Notes: generated by a model from the sequence alone, not told the origin. Shown: positions 9,379 to 19,088, counted from the stretch's first letter. The stretch: DNA of 64,000 bases from CAMYKD01 sp041617155 (GCA_041617155.1 JBFJPL010000009.1:6086-70085), one strand, 5' to 3'. Made by a program: numbers and translations.

Positions 9379-9848
9379 CAATCGTCCATGATCATGGCTG
9401 CAAAACGGGCTTCGGCCACCAGCGTGCCTTCGACCCGGACCTCGCCGGAAAATTTCCATACGTTGCCCCGGCTGCGCAGTTTGGTGACGTGAACCATGAG
9501 CGTATCGCCGGGCACCACCGGCTTGCGGAAGCGAGCTTCGTCGATGGTCATGAAGTAGACAAGCTTGCCGGCGGCCTCGCCGGCCAGCGTCTCGACGACC
9601 AAGACCGCCGCTGTCTGTGCCATGGATTCGACGATCAACACGCCCGGCATCACCGGTTGGCGGGGAAAATGACCCTGGAAAAAGGGCTCGTTGATCGTGA
9701 CGTTCTTGATGCCGACGGCGCTCTCGCCGATCTTGACGTCGGTCACTCGATCCACCAACAGAAAGGGATAACGGTGCGGGATCAATTCCATGATCCGCAT
9801 GATGTCGATTGCCTTGCTCTCGGCCGGGTGTTGGGGCTGATCGTTCAT
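9378..9848 (-). CDS. fabZ: 3-hydroxyacyl-[ACP] dehydratase FabZ
   Basis: Dehydrates beta-hydroxyacyl-ACP in fatty acid elongation and competes with LpxA/LpxD for 3-hydroxyacyl-ACP, which explains its place between them. It is 156 aa with a hot-dog fold. Catalytic residues are His60 (GHFPRQPVMPGV) and Glu74 (VESMAQ). The preceding IPHRYPFLLVDRV block is typical. It overlaps lpxD by 4 bp upstream and touches lpxA downstream. Confidence 0.97.
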   Translation of the reverse strand: MNDQPQHPAESKAIDIMRIMELIPHRYPFLLVDRVTDVKIGESAVGIKNVTINEPFFQGHFPRQPVMPGVLIVESMAQTAAVLVVETLAGEAAGKLVYFMTIDEARFRKPVVPGDTLMVHVTKLRSRGNVWKFSGEVRVEGTLVAEARFAAMIMDD

Positions 9849-10873
9849 CCCTTTTTGCCCTGAGATTTGAGTTGACGTTGCCAGGCGGAAAACAAACGGA
9901 AGAAATCCCTAATCGGCATGGCGGGGCTGCCAAATACTTTCTGACCGGCGGGCACGTCTCGCATGACTCCGCTCTGAGCAGCTATCTGGGCGCCCTGGCC
10001 TATGGTTAGATGTCCCGCCAACCCAGCTTGGGCAGCCAACACGACGTGGCTCTCTAACCGCGTACTGCCGGCGACACCCGATTGCGCCACCAGGACACAG
10101 CGTTCTCCTATCTGGACGTTGTGCCCGATCTGTACCAGATTATCAATCTTCGAGCCTGATCCGATCGTCGTGTCCGGGCCAGCGCCTCGATCAATCGTCG
10201 AGTTGGCGCCGACCTCCACGTCGTCGCCAAGTATAACCCGGCCAAGTTGAGGCACGTCCAGATAGCCGTCCGGATCCAGGGTAAAACCAAAGCCCCGATT
10301 GCCGATCCTTACGCCGGCGTGCAACTGGCATCGGCTCCCGACAAGGCAATGGCTGAGCGACGCGCCGGGCCCGATTGTCGTGCCCTCGCCAAGCACAACA
10401 CCGTCGCCAATGACCACGTGGCCGGCGATACGGCAATGGGCACCGATGTGGGCACGCGCCCCGACAATGGCGTAAGGGCCCAGATCGACATCTTCGCCAA
10501 GCTCGGCCGTTGGGTCGACGATGGCGGTGTCATGGACAAGCGTGGCCCGCTTCTCAGTTGGATAGAAGGCATTGGCCACCCGGGCATAGGCGCTGTAGGG
10601 CGCCGACGACAGCAGAAGGTCCATGCCCTTGGGTGCGCGTTCGGCATATCGCGGGTCGACGATACAGAGGCCAGCCCCGCTGGTTTCGAATGTCTCGAGG
10701 TAGCTTGGGTTGTCCAGAAAGCTGAGATCCGTCGTGCCGGCATCCTGCAGCGGCGCAACATCGCGGTACAGCTTTGTTCGATCGGCGCCCGCTGAAACCT
10801 CCGCTTTGGCGATCGCGGCCAGCTCTTCGATCTTGAAGGGGCCGGCGACCTGGAAGAAACGCGGATCAGCCAT
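9845..10873 (-). CDS. lpxD: UDP-3-O-acylglucosamine N-acyltransferase
   Basis: Third lipid A step: N-acylation of UDP-3-O-acyl-glucosamine. It is 342 aa with an N-terminal uridine-binding domain (residues 1 to about 110) and then a hexapeptide-repeat beta helix. The block GNRGFGFTLDPDGY and the following IGHNVQIGERCVLVAQSG stretch are characteristic. A short C-terminal helix ends FFRLFSAWQRQLK. It sits 7 bp after the ompH stop, in the order bamA-ompH-lpxD. Confidence 0.96.
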   Translation of the reverse strand: MADPRFFQVAGPFKIEELAAIAKAEVSAGADRTKLYRDVAPLQDAGTTDLSFLDNPSYLETFETSGAGLCIVDPRYAERAPKGMDLLLSSAPYSAYARVANAFYPTEKRATLVHDTAIVDPTAELGEDVDLGPYAIVGARAHIGAHCRIAGHVVIGDGVVLGEGTTIGPGASLSHCLVGSRCQLHAGVRIGNRGFGFTLDPDGYLDVPQLGRVILGDDVEVGANSTIDRGAGPDTTIGSGSKIDNLVQIGHNVQIGERCVLVAQSGVAGSTRLESHVVLAAQAGLAGHLTIGQGAQIAAQSGVMRDVPAGQKVFGSPAMPIRDFFRLFSAWQRQLKSQGKKG

Positions 10874-10880
10874 GGCCGGT

Positions 10881-11453
10881 TTAGTTCTGCGGCACCGGAA
10901 CGGAGATCTTGGGTAGCTTCTTGTTCAGCCTCTTGAGGGCTTCTTCGGTAATTTCGAGCTCCGGTTTGACCAGAACGACGGCACTCTTCTCGACGACCAG
11001 CACCGCATTGCGCTCCCTGGCGATATCCTGGGAGATCTCGACCAACACCGACTGGACCTGCTTCATACCCTGGGCGAACTGCTTTTCCAGAACCTTTCGG
11101 CGTCTCTGGACCTCCCGTTGCAAATTAGCGATTTGTTCCTCGAGTCCACGGCGTTTCTGTGCGAAGGCCTCACTCGACAGGATGGTGCGTTGACGCGCCA
11201 GTTCCTTGTCGGCCGCCCGTAAGGACTCCTCCTGCTTCTGAAGTTCTTCTCGGTAGGTAGAGCGCTGACCATCGATCTGCTTTTGCAAGCCTTTGACAGC
11301 CGCCGCTTCGCGGTAGATCTCTTGCGTATCGATGACGACAATGGCCAGCGGGTCCGCTCCGAGGGCCGGTGACAGCACCGCGGCCAGGAACAAGGACGCA
11401 ACGATCAGCAAAGATCCGGCGGTGCGGAGCAGGCAGGAATGGACCTGTGTCAT
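10881..11453 (-). CDS. OmpH/Skp-family periplasmic chaperone
   Basis: Periplasmic holdase that keeps unfolded outer-membrane proteins soluble for the BAM complex. The ATG at 11453, 4 bp after the bamA stop, gives 190 aa. It begins with a signal peptide (LLRTAGSLLIVASLFLAAVL, then SPALGA-DP as a likely cleavage site). The mature part starts IVVIDTQEIYREA and then forms a long alpha-helical coiled coil rich in Lys, Glu and Gln, as expected for the Skp tentacles. The C-terminus EEALKRLNKKLPKISVPVP is typical of alphaproteobacterial OmpH. A start at 11474 inside bamA is possible but less likely. Confidence 0.9.
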   Translation of the reverse strand: MTQVHSCLLRTAGSLLIVASLFLAAVLSPALGADPLAIVVIDTQEIYREAAAVKGLQKQIDGQRSTYREELQKQEESLRAADKELARQRTILSSEAFAQKRRGLEEQIANLQREVQRRRKVLEKQFAQGMKQVQSVLVEISQDIARERNAVLVVEKSAVVLVKPELEITEEALKRLNKKLPKISVPVPQN

Positions 11454-11457
11454 GTGG

Positions 11458-13755
11458 CTAAAACCTGGTTCCAAAACTGAAATTCAACACTTCCTTTTCA
11501 TCAAAATCCTTGTCGACCAAAGCAAAACCTAGGTCAATAAGGACCGGGCCGAAAGGCGAAATCCACGAAAAACCGGCACCGATCGAGATTCTCGGTGACG
11601 AGGAATCCTCCACTCTCACGCCGCTCGGCACGTCGTCCACAGCCCATGCCGAACCCACATCACCAAAGATCCTGCCGCGGATCTGGAACTCCTCGGGTAG
11701 ACCAAGTGGAAAGCTCAGTTCCGTTGTACCGGCATAGAAGTGCTTGCCGCCCAAGGCGTCGTCGGTATCTTGGTCACGCGGTCCGACACCCGCAAATCTG
11801 AATCCGCGCAAATTGTCCGGCCCAATGAAGAAGCGGTCCGAAATTCGTGTACTCTGGCGTATGCCGAATATATTGCCTGCTTCGGCCCGGAAACCCAAGG
11901 TTATGCTTTCCGTAATCGGAATGTAATAGCCACCCCCGACTGTCGTTTTCAGAAAACGAACGTCGCCACCCAAGCCGGCTACCTCGGTAGAGAATCTAAT
12001 CGAGTAACCTTCGTGCGGATCGAAGCGCGAGTCGCGGGTATCCAATATGAGCTCCTGACTGACGCTCGATAGGAGGCGTGTACCTTCGTCGTCCTGGACA
12101 ACCAGCGATGCATCGCTGTCGACGTTGCTGATCTTCTCCTGCTGCAAGGTATAGCGCCAGACTTGGCGTACGTTCTCGAACAGGTCGTAGCCGGCCCGCA
12201 GCGACCCGCCAAGGCGCTGTTCATCGAAAGAACTTTCGTCCTGATCGGCGGTCAGACGGAAGAGATCGAAGCCGGCGGACAGATTGCGGTCGAGAAAGTA
12301 GGGCTCGGTAAAGCTTAGATTGAGCGCCGAATTCTGCACCGAAAGCGTGAAGTTGAGCCGCAGATCCTGGCCCCGGCCCAAAAGATTGCGCTCCCGCAAG
12401 CCCACGTTGCCCAAAGGGCCGGAGGAGGTCGAGAATCCAGCGCCGAACGACAGATCGCCGGTCGGTTGTTCTTCGACATCCACGGTGATGATCGTCTTGT
12501 CCGGTGTAGAACCCGGATCGTTGGTCACATCCACCTTGCGAAAAAAGCCAAGCTGCTGAATTCGCTGGCGCGATCGGCGCAACCTGGCGCTGTTGAAGGC
12601 ATCGCCCTCAACCAGACGGAACTCGCGTCGTATCACCTTGTCAAGTGTGCGCACGTTACCTTGGATATCGATGCGCTCGACGTAAACTTTCGGACCTTCC
12701 TGTATGTCATAGACCAGGTTGATCTTTAGGGATTCGCGATCACGGTCGGTCCTTGGTCGGACATCGACAAAGGCATAGCCCAGATTGCCCAGCTTTTCGG
12801 TCAGGTTCTCAACCGAGTCCTGTATGGCGGATGCGTCGTACCAGTCGCCTTCCTCTGTTTCGAGTTCGCCTTTCAATGTCTCCGGATCGAGATTTCGCAG
12901 CCCTGTGGTCACGTCGATCGTGCCGAACTTGTAACGCTCGCCTTCCTCCACCGTGAAAGTGACGATGAAGGATGCGCGGTCCGGCGTCAGCTCGGCCACC
13001 GCTGACACCACACGGAAATCCGCATAGCCCTTGCTCAGGTAGAAACGGCGCAGGAGCTCACGGTCGAAGGTCAGGCGGTCCGGATCATAGGTATCGGTGG
13101 TCGAGAGAATGCGCCAGAAGGCTGTTTCGCTGGTTGTGATTTCGTCCCGCAAGGAACCGTCGGAATAGGCCCTGTTGCCGATAAAGTTGATCGACTTGAT
13201 ACCGGTGCTTGGGCCCTCCTTGATCTCGAAGACCAGGTCCACACGGTTTTGCGGAAGTTGAATTACCTTGGGTTCTACCGTTGCGCCAAATCGACCGGCA
13301 CGTCGATAGAGTTCGACGATTCGCTGCACGTCGTTCTGCACTTTCGTGCGGGTAAAGACCACTCGGGGCCGGAGCTCGACCTCGGCCGACAGGGTATCGT
13401 CCTTGATGCGTTTGTTGCCCTCGAACGCGATGCGGTTGATGATCGGATTCTCAACGACATTGACGATCAGTGCGTCGCCCTGGCGCCGTAAAGTCACGTC
13501 GGCGAAGAGACCCGTGGCGAAGATACTTTTCAACGCCTCATCCATACGCACCGCATCGAACACGTCGCCCGGGTTTAAGTTCAGGTAGGAGCGTACCGTT
13601 TCGGGCTCGATGCGCTGGGTTCCCTCGATCCGAACCTCTGCGATCGTACCACCGAACGTTAGCGACTGCGCCAACACCGTTGCGGAGTGCAGCCATAAGA
13701 TTCCGCCGGCCAGCAAAACCGCCAGCACGATCACCCTAAAGCCCTGGTGACTCAC
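11458..13755 (-). CDS. bamA: Outer membrane protein assembly factor BamA
   Basis: Central Omp85 component of the BAM complex that inserts beta-barrel proteins into the outer membrane. About 765 aa. The chosen GTG at 13755 lies 5 nt after a G-rich ribosome-binding site; a GTG at 13761 is an alternative. The signal peptide (VIVLAVLLAGGILWLHSATVL) is followed by five POTRA domains to about residue 430, the last ending near KTIITVDVEEQ, and a 16-strand barrel. The VRGF motif appears as LRGFRFAGVGPRD, and the protein ends in Phe (FSFGTRF), the barrel C-terminal signature. It lies between rseP and ompH. Confidence 0.97.
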   Translation of the reverse strand: MSHQGFRVIVLAVLLAGGILWLHSATVLAQSLTFGGTIAEVRIEGTQRIEPETVRSYLNLNPGDVFDAVRMDEALKSIFATGLFADVTLRRQGDALIVNVVENPIINRIAFEGNKRIKDDTLSAEVELRPRVVFTRTKVQNDVQRIVELYRRAGRFGATVEPKVIQLPQNRVDLVFEIKEGPSTGIKSINFIGNRAYSDGSLRDEITTSETAFWRILSTTDTYDPDRLTFDRELLRRFYLSKGYADFRVVSAVAELTPDRASFIVTFTVEEGERYKFGTIDVTTGLRNLDPETLKGELETEEGDWYDASAIQDSVENLTEKLGNLGYAFVDVRPRTDRDRESLKINLVYDIQEGPKVYVERIDIQGNVRTLDKVIRREFRLVEGDAFNSARLRRSRQRIQQLGFFRKVDVTNDPGSTPDKTIITVDVEEQPTGDLSFGAGFSTSSGPLGNVGLRERNLLGRGQDLRLNFTLSVQNSALNLSFTEPYFLDRNLSAGFDLFRLTADQDESSFDEQRLGGSLRAGYDLFENVRQVWRYTLQQEKISNVDSDASLVVQDDEGTRLLSSVSQELILDTRDSRFDPHEGYSIRFSTEVAGLGGDVRFLKTTVGGGYYIPITESITLGFRAEAGNIFGIRQSTRISDRFFIGPDNLRGFRFAGVGPRDQDTDDALGGKHFYAGTTELSFPLGLPEEFQIRGRIFGDVGSAWAVDDVPSGVRVEDSSSPRISIGAGFSWISPFGPVLIDLGFALVDKDFDEKEVLNFSFGTRF

Positions 13756-13780
13756 GCCCACCCCCCCGGCGGCACTCCGA

Positions 13781-14923
13781 TCAGGTCACAAGATTCTTGA
13801 TGAACTCGACAACTTTCAGATGATGAACGACATCGTTCCATGTCGCGAAAACCATCAGCCCGAGAACCAATGCCAAACCGATCCGGAAACCGTACTCCTG
13901 GGCCCGTTCGCCCAGGGGGCGACCGCGTACCGCTTCAATGGCGTAGAACAGCAAGTGCCCGCCGTCGAGCATCGGGATCGGAAACAGGTTGATCAGCCCG
14001 AGGTTGATGGAAAGCAGGGCCATAAACCATACGACGAACACCACCCCCGACGCCGCTACCTGGCCGGACATCTTGGCGATGCGCAGCGGGCCGCCCAGCT
14101 CCTTCGCGCTGCGGGTTCCCGCTATGATCTGGCCGACCGCCTTGAGAATACTGACGGTCAGGGAAACCGTCTCTTTGCTCGCGCTCCAGACCGCGCTCAC
14201 CGGCCCGTGCTCGATAAATTCGACGCCGCTGCGGCTGATGCCAAGGCGTCCTTCGGTCTGTCTGTTGCCGAAATTGTCCTTGGTCTCCACGATGTCCGGT
14301 TGGGCCGTCAGAGCAACTTCCCGGCCGTCACGCAACACGACGATGGCGGCTTCCTCTCCGAGACCCAGCGATATGCGCCGCTTGATGTCCTCGAAGCTCT
14401 GGATATCCCAGCCGTTGATCTCGATGATTCTATCGTTCGGCTGGAAACCCGCCCGTTCCGCCGGACTGTCTTCCAGAACCGCGCCGACAACAGGCGGGGT
14501 GAAGGGCTGGCCGATGGCCATGAACAGTCCGGCCAGCAGGACGACGGCAAAGAGGTAGTTGGCGATCGGTCCGCCGGCAACGATCCAGGCACGTTGCCCC
14601 AAACTCTTGTAGGGGAACGCTACAGCGCGCTCTTCCTCGCTCATTTCGCCGATTTCCGTGTCGGGCCGACTGGCGGCATCGGCATCGCCGAACATCTTCA
14701 CGTAGCCGCCCAGCGGCAGCAGGCTGATTTTCCAGCGCGTTTGGGCCTTGTCCGTCCAGCCGAAGATTTCGGGGCCGAAACCGATGGAAAAAACCTCAAC
14801 CCGCACACCATTTCGGCGAGCGATCAGGTAGTGGCCCATTTCGTGAACGAACACAAGCACCGTGAGAATGACCAGAAACGGCAAGCCAAACCCGAATAGT
14901 CCGCTTGGTACCTGTACTTCCAT
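13781..14923 (-). CDS. rseP: RIP metalloprotease RseP (site-2 protease)
   Basis: Intramembrane zinc protease that cleaves membrane anchors of anti-sigma factors and signal-peptide remnants. It is 380 aa. The zinc motif HEMGH is in the first helix (VFVHEMGHYLIARRNGV). A central PDZ domain (about residues 125-210) contains SPAERAGFQPNDRIIEING, and the third zinc ligand is in INLFPIPMLDGGHLLFY. It lies between dxr and bamA. The 147-bp gap before it is the largest inside the dxr-to-gloA part of the block, so an internal promoter is possible, though none was clear. Confidence 0.96.
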   Translation of the reverse strand: MEVQVPSGLFGFGLPFLVILTVLVFVHEMGHYLIARRNGVRVEVFSIGFGPEIFGWTDKAQTRWKISLLPLGGYVKMFGDADAASRPDTEIGEMSEEERAVAFPYKSLGQRAWIVAGGPIANYLFAVVLLAGLFMAIGQPFTPPVVGAVLEDSPAERAGFQPNDRIIEINGWDIQSFEDIKRRISLGLGEEAAIVVLRDGREVALTAQPDIVETKDNFGNRQTEGRLGISRSGVEFIEHGPVSAVWSASKETVSLTVSILKAVGQIIAGTRSAKELGGPLRIAKMSGQVAASGVVFVVWFMALLSINLGLINLFPIPMLDGGHLLFYAIEAVRGRPLGERAQEYGFRIGLALVLGLMVFATWNDVVHHLKVVEFIKNLVT

Positions 14924-15070
14924 ATTCCTCTTTCCCGCGTCCCTGGGCTTTATTAGGGATTTCTTCCAATGCAGCGGTCACTCGGCCACGGCTGGCAAGT
15001 AACCGGCATCTAACCTCAGCATCCCTTTAAATAGGATAAAACCACAGCCGTTGAAAGGTGTTAGCGTTCG

Positions 15071-16270
15071 TCAGGCCGTGCCATTTGTAAGCCGCCGGGC
15101 GAGCGCCCTCGCCTCCTTGTCGATCTGGTGCACGTCATCCAAGCAATCTAGCCGTTCGGTCGGCATGGTTTCGAGGACACGTTCGACGATGCCGGCGATG
15201 TTGAGAAAGTTGGTCCGGCCCTTTAAAAACTCCTCGACCGCTACCTCGTTGGCCGCGTTGAGCACGGTCGGTGCGCCACCGCCGGCCCGCAGCGCCTCGC
15301 GCGCAATCCGCAGGGACGGAAACCGGACCGGGTCCGGCGCCTCGAAGGTCAACTGGCCTATTGCCCCGAGGTCCAACCGCTCAACCGGCGCGGCCATGCG
15401 TTCTGGCCAAGCCAGGGCATAGGCGATCGGCGTGCGCATGTCCGGCTGGCCCAATTGGGCAAGCACGGAGCCATCGACGTAGCCGACCATCGAATGGATA
15501 ACCGATTGTGGATGAACAAGGATTTCAATTTGGGCCTCGGCCAGGCCGAACAGATGGTGGGCTTCGATCAGCTCCAGTCCCTTGTTCATCATGGTCGCCG
15601 AATCGACGGAAATCTTGGCTCCCATGTCCCAGTTTGGATGGGCCACCGCCTGGGCCGGGGTAACCTCGGCCATGGCTTCCTTGGAAAAGCTGCGGAACGG
15701 GCCGCCCGAGGCGGTCAGAATGATTCGTTCGACCGCTTCCAGCCGTCCCGGTTCGAGCACCTGAAAGATGGCGTTGTGCTCGGAATCGACGGGCAGAAGC
15801 GTTGCGCCGTGCCGCGCGATCTCCGCAACCATGAGCGCGCCGGCACAAACGAGCGTTTCCTTGTTCGCCAGGGCCACGGCCGCGCCGCGGCGGACTGCGG
15901 CCAGGGTCGGCGCCAGACCGGCCGCGCCGACGATCGCGGCCATGACCCAATCGGACGGCCGGGCCGCGGCCTCGATGAGTGCCTCGGCGCCGGCGGCGGC
16001 GGTCACACCGGTGCCCGCGAGCGCCTCCTTGAGTTCGCCGTAGCGGGTCTCGTCGGCGATGACCGCCAGGTTCGGCCGCAGCCGACGAGCCTGTTTGACC
16101 AATTCGCCAACGCTGCTGTTGGCCGTCAGAGCCTCGATTTCGAAAGCCTCGGGCTGCCGCTCGATGAGATCGATGGTGCTGCAGCCGACCGATCCGGTGG
16201 AGCCGAGAATTGTTATTCGCCGCGGTACCGCCGCCGGTTCGGGCCGAGCTGTCTGAATTGCCACGGTCAC
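15071..16270 (-). CDS. dxr: 1-deoxy-D-xylulose 5-phosphate reductoisomerase
   Basis: NADPH-dependent second enzyme of the MEP isoprenoid pathway. It is 399 aa and starts with GTG inside a GTGA overlap with the cdsA stop, preceded by GAGGGGGG at 7 nt. The NADPH-binding loop is ITILGSTGSVGCSTIDLIE. The metal/substrate region VPVDSEHNAIFQ becomes LLPVDSEHNAIFQVLEPG here, and MMNKGLELIEAHHLFG is the conserved active-site segment. It feeds the undecaprenyl synthesis encoded two genes upstream (uppS). Confidence 0.97.
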   Translation of the reverse strand: MTVAIQTARPEPAAVPRRITILGSTGSVGCSTIDLIERQPEAFEIEALTANSSVGELVKQARRLRPNLAVIADETRYGELKEALAGTGVTAAAGAEALIEAAARPSDWVMAAIVGAAGLAPTLAAVRRGAAVALANKETLVCAGALMVAEIARHGATLLPVDSEHNAIFQVLEPGRLEAVERIILTASGGPFRSFSKEAMAEVTPAQAVAHPNWDMGAKISVDSATMMNKGLELIEAHHLFGLAEAQIEILVHPQSVIHSMVGYVDGSVLAQLGQPDMRTPIAYALAWPERMAAPVERLDLGAIGQLTFEAPDPVRFPSLRIAREALRAGGGAPTVLNAANEVAVEEFLKGRTNFLNIAGIVERVLETMPTERLDCLDDVHQIDKEARALARRLTNGTA

Positions 16271-17058
16271 AAGGAAACCCCCCTCATAGATATCAGTGCC
16301 GCAACCGTCAGGCCGGCGGCCAGAACGCCATCCATACGATCCAGCATCCCGCCATGACCGGGGATCAGATTACTGGAGTCTTTGGCGCCAAAGTAGCGCT
16401 TTACGCTCGACTCGAAGAGATCGCCGGCCTGTGAGACGACCGCCAGGATCGCGCTGGCCAGGGCCAATTTCAACGTGCCGAATCCGTCCAAGAGATGACC
16501 CGCTATGGCGCCGATCACCGCTGCGGAGAGTACACCCCCGGCCAAACCGGCCCAAGTCTTGTTCGGACTGATTTTCGGCGCCAGCTTGGCGCCGCCGATT
16601 GCACGACCCGCGGCATAGGCGCCGGTATCGGTCGCCCAAACCACAAAAACAAGCCAGAACAAAATGCCCCTCCCCTGCTCGTGATACTCGCGCAACCAGA
16701 CCAGCCCGAGGCACGGCAGGGACGCATAGACGATGCCCAGGGCATACCACAGATGTTGCCGGTTCTGCGCCCGGCTGCCCAGCACCGCCACCGCCATGGC
16801 GCCCGCCGCGACGGCCCAGCCGGCAATGGCATATTCGCGCAACATGGCCATCGTCATGGCTGCGGTGACCGTCGCGATCACCAGGTAGCCACGCCTGTTC
16901 AGCTGGCCGCCGCCGCAGAGTCGGGACCATTCCCAGGCCATGATTCCGGCAATCACCGTCATCAAGATATCGAAATAGGGTGGCCCGAAGTAAATGCTGA
17001 CAAGCGCCAGCGGGCCCAGCACAAGTGCCGAGCCGAACCGCAGTGCCAGGTTGCCCAT
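16267..17058 (-). CDS. cdsA: Phosphatidate cytidylyltransferase
   Basis: Makes CDP-diacylglycerol from phosphatidate and CTP, the branch point for bacterial phospholipids. The ATG at 17058, one base after the uppS stop, gives 263 aa; an open extension to 17121 would overlap uppS by 62 bp and is less likely. There are about seven membrane helices. The CDS signature near the C-terminus is visible as SQAGDLFESSVKRYFGAKD followed by LIPGHGGMLDRMDG. It ends in a 4-bp overlap with dxr. Confidence 0.95.
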   Translation of the reverse strand: MGNLALRFGSALVLGPLALVSIYFGPPYFDILMTVIAGIMAWEWSRLCGGGQLNRRGYLVIATVTAAMTMAMLREYAIAGWAVAAGAMAVAVLGSRAQNRQHLWYALGIVYASLPCLGLVWLREYHEQGRGILFWLVFVVWATDTGAYAAGRAIGGAKLAPKISPNKTWAGLAGGVLSAAVIGAIAGHLLDGFGTLKLALASAILAVVSQAGDLFESSVKRYFGAKDSSNLIPGHGGMLDRMDGVLAAGLTVAALISMRGVSL

Positions 17059-17059
17059 C

Positions 17060-17797
17060 TTACCTGGAGCCAACTGCCGCACCGTAGCGCCGATCGCGTC
17101 GTTGGAACTCGCAGATCGCATGAGCGAAGTCTTCCTTGGAGAAATCCGGCCACAGCTTGTCTACGAACACCAGCTCGCTGTAAGCCGACTGCCAGAGCAG
17201 GAAATTGCTGATCCGCTGCTCGCCGCTGGTGCGGATCACAAGATCGGGGTCCGGAATTTCGGCCGTCGCCAGGCGGTCCGAGAAACATGTCTCGTCAATG
17301 GCCGCCGGATCGAGCCGACCATCGGCAGCCGCCTCGGCCAGCTGGCGCGCGGCCGTCAGAATTTCCTGACGACCGCCATAACTGATCGCCACCGTGAGGT
17401 TGAGCCGGCGATTGGCGGCAGTCAACTGCTCGGCCTCGACGATGAGCTCGACGATGTCGCGGGGCAGCTTGTTTCGCTCACCGATGACGCGCAGCCGAAT
17501 GCCGTTCTTATGCAGCTTGGCGATGTCGCTCTGCAGGTATCGGCGCATCAAGCCCATCAGGTCATCGATCTCGGTCGCCGGACGCTTCCAATTCTCGGAT
17601 GAGAAGCCATAAAGCGTGAGATATTCGACGCCCAGTTCCACGGCGCAATTTAAGGCGCGGCGCACCGCTTCGGCCCCACGTCTGTGGCCGGCGGTGCGCG
17701 GCAAGCCCCGCGCCTTGGCCCAGCGCCCATTGCCGTCCATGATAATGGCGACATGGACCGGCGGCGGCGGCGACATTGATTGCTGCAGTGCCTCCAT
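17060..17797 (-). CDS. uppS: Isoprenyl transferase, likely undecaprenyl diphosphate synthase
   Basis: cis-Prenyltransferase making the C55 lipid carrier for peptidoglycan and LPS. It is 245 aa. The pyrophosphate-binding motif is IIMDGNGRWAKARGLPR with catalytic Asp in MDGN. YGFSSENWKRP, ISYGGRQEI and the C-terminal DLVIRTSGEQRISNFLLWQ are family blocks. ATG at 17797; a second Met seven codons later (MSPPPP) is an alternative. It lies 4 bp after frr and 1 bp before cdsA. Confidence 0.97.
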   Translation of the reverse strand: MEALQQSMSPPPPVHVAIIMDGNGRWAKARGLPRTAGHRRGAEAVRRALNCAVELGVEYLTLYGFSSENWKRPATEIDDLMGLMRRYLQSDIAKLHKNGIRLRVIGERNKLPRDIVELIVEAEQLTAANRRLNLTVAISYGGRQEILTAARQLAEAAADGRLDPAAIDETCFSDRLATAEIPDPDLVIRTSGEQRISNFLLWQSAYSELVFVDKLWPDFSKEDFAHAICEFQRRDRRYGAAVGSR

Positions 17798-17801
17798 CGG
17801 C

Positions 17802-18359
17802 CTAGACCTGCATGATTTCGGACTCTTTGTGGGACAGTGTCTCGTCGATTAGCTTGATGTGGGCGTCGGTCAAATCCTGGACTTCATCGGCCCAGAGGTG
17901 GTGCTCGTCCTCGGAGATCTCGCCGTCCTTTTCCAACCGCTTGAGCGTCTCCATGCCGTCGCGCCGCACATTACGCACGGCAACTCGGGCCTGCTCGGCG
18001 TATTTTCCCGCGATCTTGGTCAACTCCACCCGGCGTTCCTCCGAGAGCGGGGGGATCGGCACGCGGATCAGCTGTCCGTCGGTCGCCGGATTGAGTCCCA
18101 AGCCGGAGTCGCGGATCGCCTTCTCGGCCGCCTGAACCTGGGAACGATCCCAGATCTGCACGGTGATCATGCGCGGTTCGGGCACAGCGATGGTGCCGAC
18201 CTGATTGAGTGGCATCGTCGCGCCATAGGCTTCGACGGTGATCGGCTCCAGCAAACTGACCGATGCCCGACCGGTGCGCAGTCCGGCAAACTCCCTGCGC
18301 AGGGCTTCGATCGCGCCGTCCATGCGCCGTTTCAGATCCTTTACGTCTGGTTCCGCCAC
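17802..18359 (-). CDS. frr: Ribosome recycling factor
   Basis: Splits the post-termination ribosome together with EF-G. It is 185 aa, exactly the usual size. GTG start after GAGGACTGAACC. Conserved stretches are LRTGRASVSLLEPITVEAYG, GTIAVPEPRMITVQIWD and RVAVRNVRRDGME. It lies 3 bp after pyrH and 4 bp before uppS, the standard rpsB-tsf-pyrH-frr-uppS-cdsA order. Confidence 0.97.
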   Translation of the reverse strand: MAEPDVKDLKRRMDGAIEALRREFAGLRTGRASVSLLEPITVEAYGATMPLNQVGTIAVPEPRMITVQIWDRSQVQAAEKAIRDSGLGLNPATDGQLIRVPIPPLSEERRVELTKIAGKYAEQARVAVRNVRRDGMETLKRLEKDGEISEDEHHLWADEVQDLTDAHIKLIDETLSHKESEIMQV

Positions 18360-18362
18360 GGT

Positions 18363-19088
18363 TCAGTCCTCGTCGTTGATGATCGTATGCCTGCCTGTGC
18401 CGCAAAGCACTCGAGCGAAGGCACCAGGCTCATAGATCGAGAATACCAGAATAGGTATCCGATTTTCACGGGCCAGCGAAATGGCGGCGTGGTCCATCAC
18501 GCCGAGATCCTCCGACAATACCTGACGGTAGGTTAGCCGTTCGTACCGCTTTGCCTTGGGCACCTTGACCGGATCGGCATTGTAGACGCCGTCGACCTTG
18601 GTGCCCTTAAACAGGGCGCCACAACCCATTTCCGAAGCGCGCAAGGCGGCAGCGGTGTCAGTGGTAAAAAAGGGGTTGCCGGTCCCCGCGCCGAAGATCA
18701 CCACCCGCCGCTTTTCCATGTGACGCACGGCGCGCCGGCGAATATAGGGCTCGGCCACGGTCGCCATGGGGATCGCCGACTGGACACGCGTGGGCACGTC
18801 TTGCTTCTCGAGCGCGTTCTGCATGGCAAGCGCGTTTATCACGGTCGCCAGCATGCCCATGTAGTCGGCGGTCGCTCGCTCCATGCCGGTTGCAGCGCCG
18901 GACAGGCCTCGGAATATGTTGCCGCCGCCGACCACGACACAGACTTCGACCCCCAGGTTGTGGACATCGCGGATATCGGCGGCGATGCGCTCGACGATGA
19001 CGGGGTCGAGGCCGTACTCCTGATCACCCATCAGGGCTTCACCGGAGATTTTCAGCAGCACCCGCTGGTATTGCGGCACGTCATCCAT
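18363..19088 (-). CDS. pyrH: UMP kinase
   Basis: Phosphorylates UMP to UDP in the cytosol (amino acid kinase fold, hexamer). The ATG at 19088 gives 241 aa, the same as E. coli; an open upstream extension to 19169 has no family resemblance. Visible motifs: VLLKISGEALMG, VVVGGGNIFRG, GTGNPFFTTDTAAALRA and the uridylate loop ALFKGTKVDGVYNADP. It is separated from tsf by 165 bp, so it may have its own promoter; a TATGAT hexamer near 19200 on this strand is only a weak candidate. Confidence 0.96.
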   Translation of the reverse strand: MDDVPQYQRVLLKISGEALMGDQEYGLDPVIVERIAADIRDVHNLGVEVCVVVGGGNIFRGLSGAATGMERATADYMGMLATVINALAMQNALEKQDVPTRVQSAIPMATVAEPYIRRRAVRHMEKRRVVIFGAGTGNPFFTTDTAAALRASEMGCGALFKGTKVDGVYNADPVKVPKAKRYERLTYRQVLSEDLGVMDHAAISLARENRIPILVFSIYEPGAFARVLCGTGRHTIINDED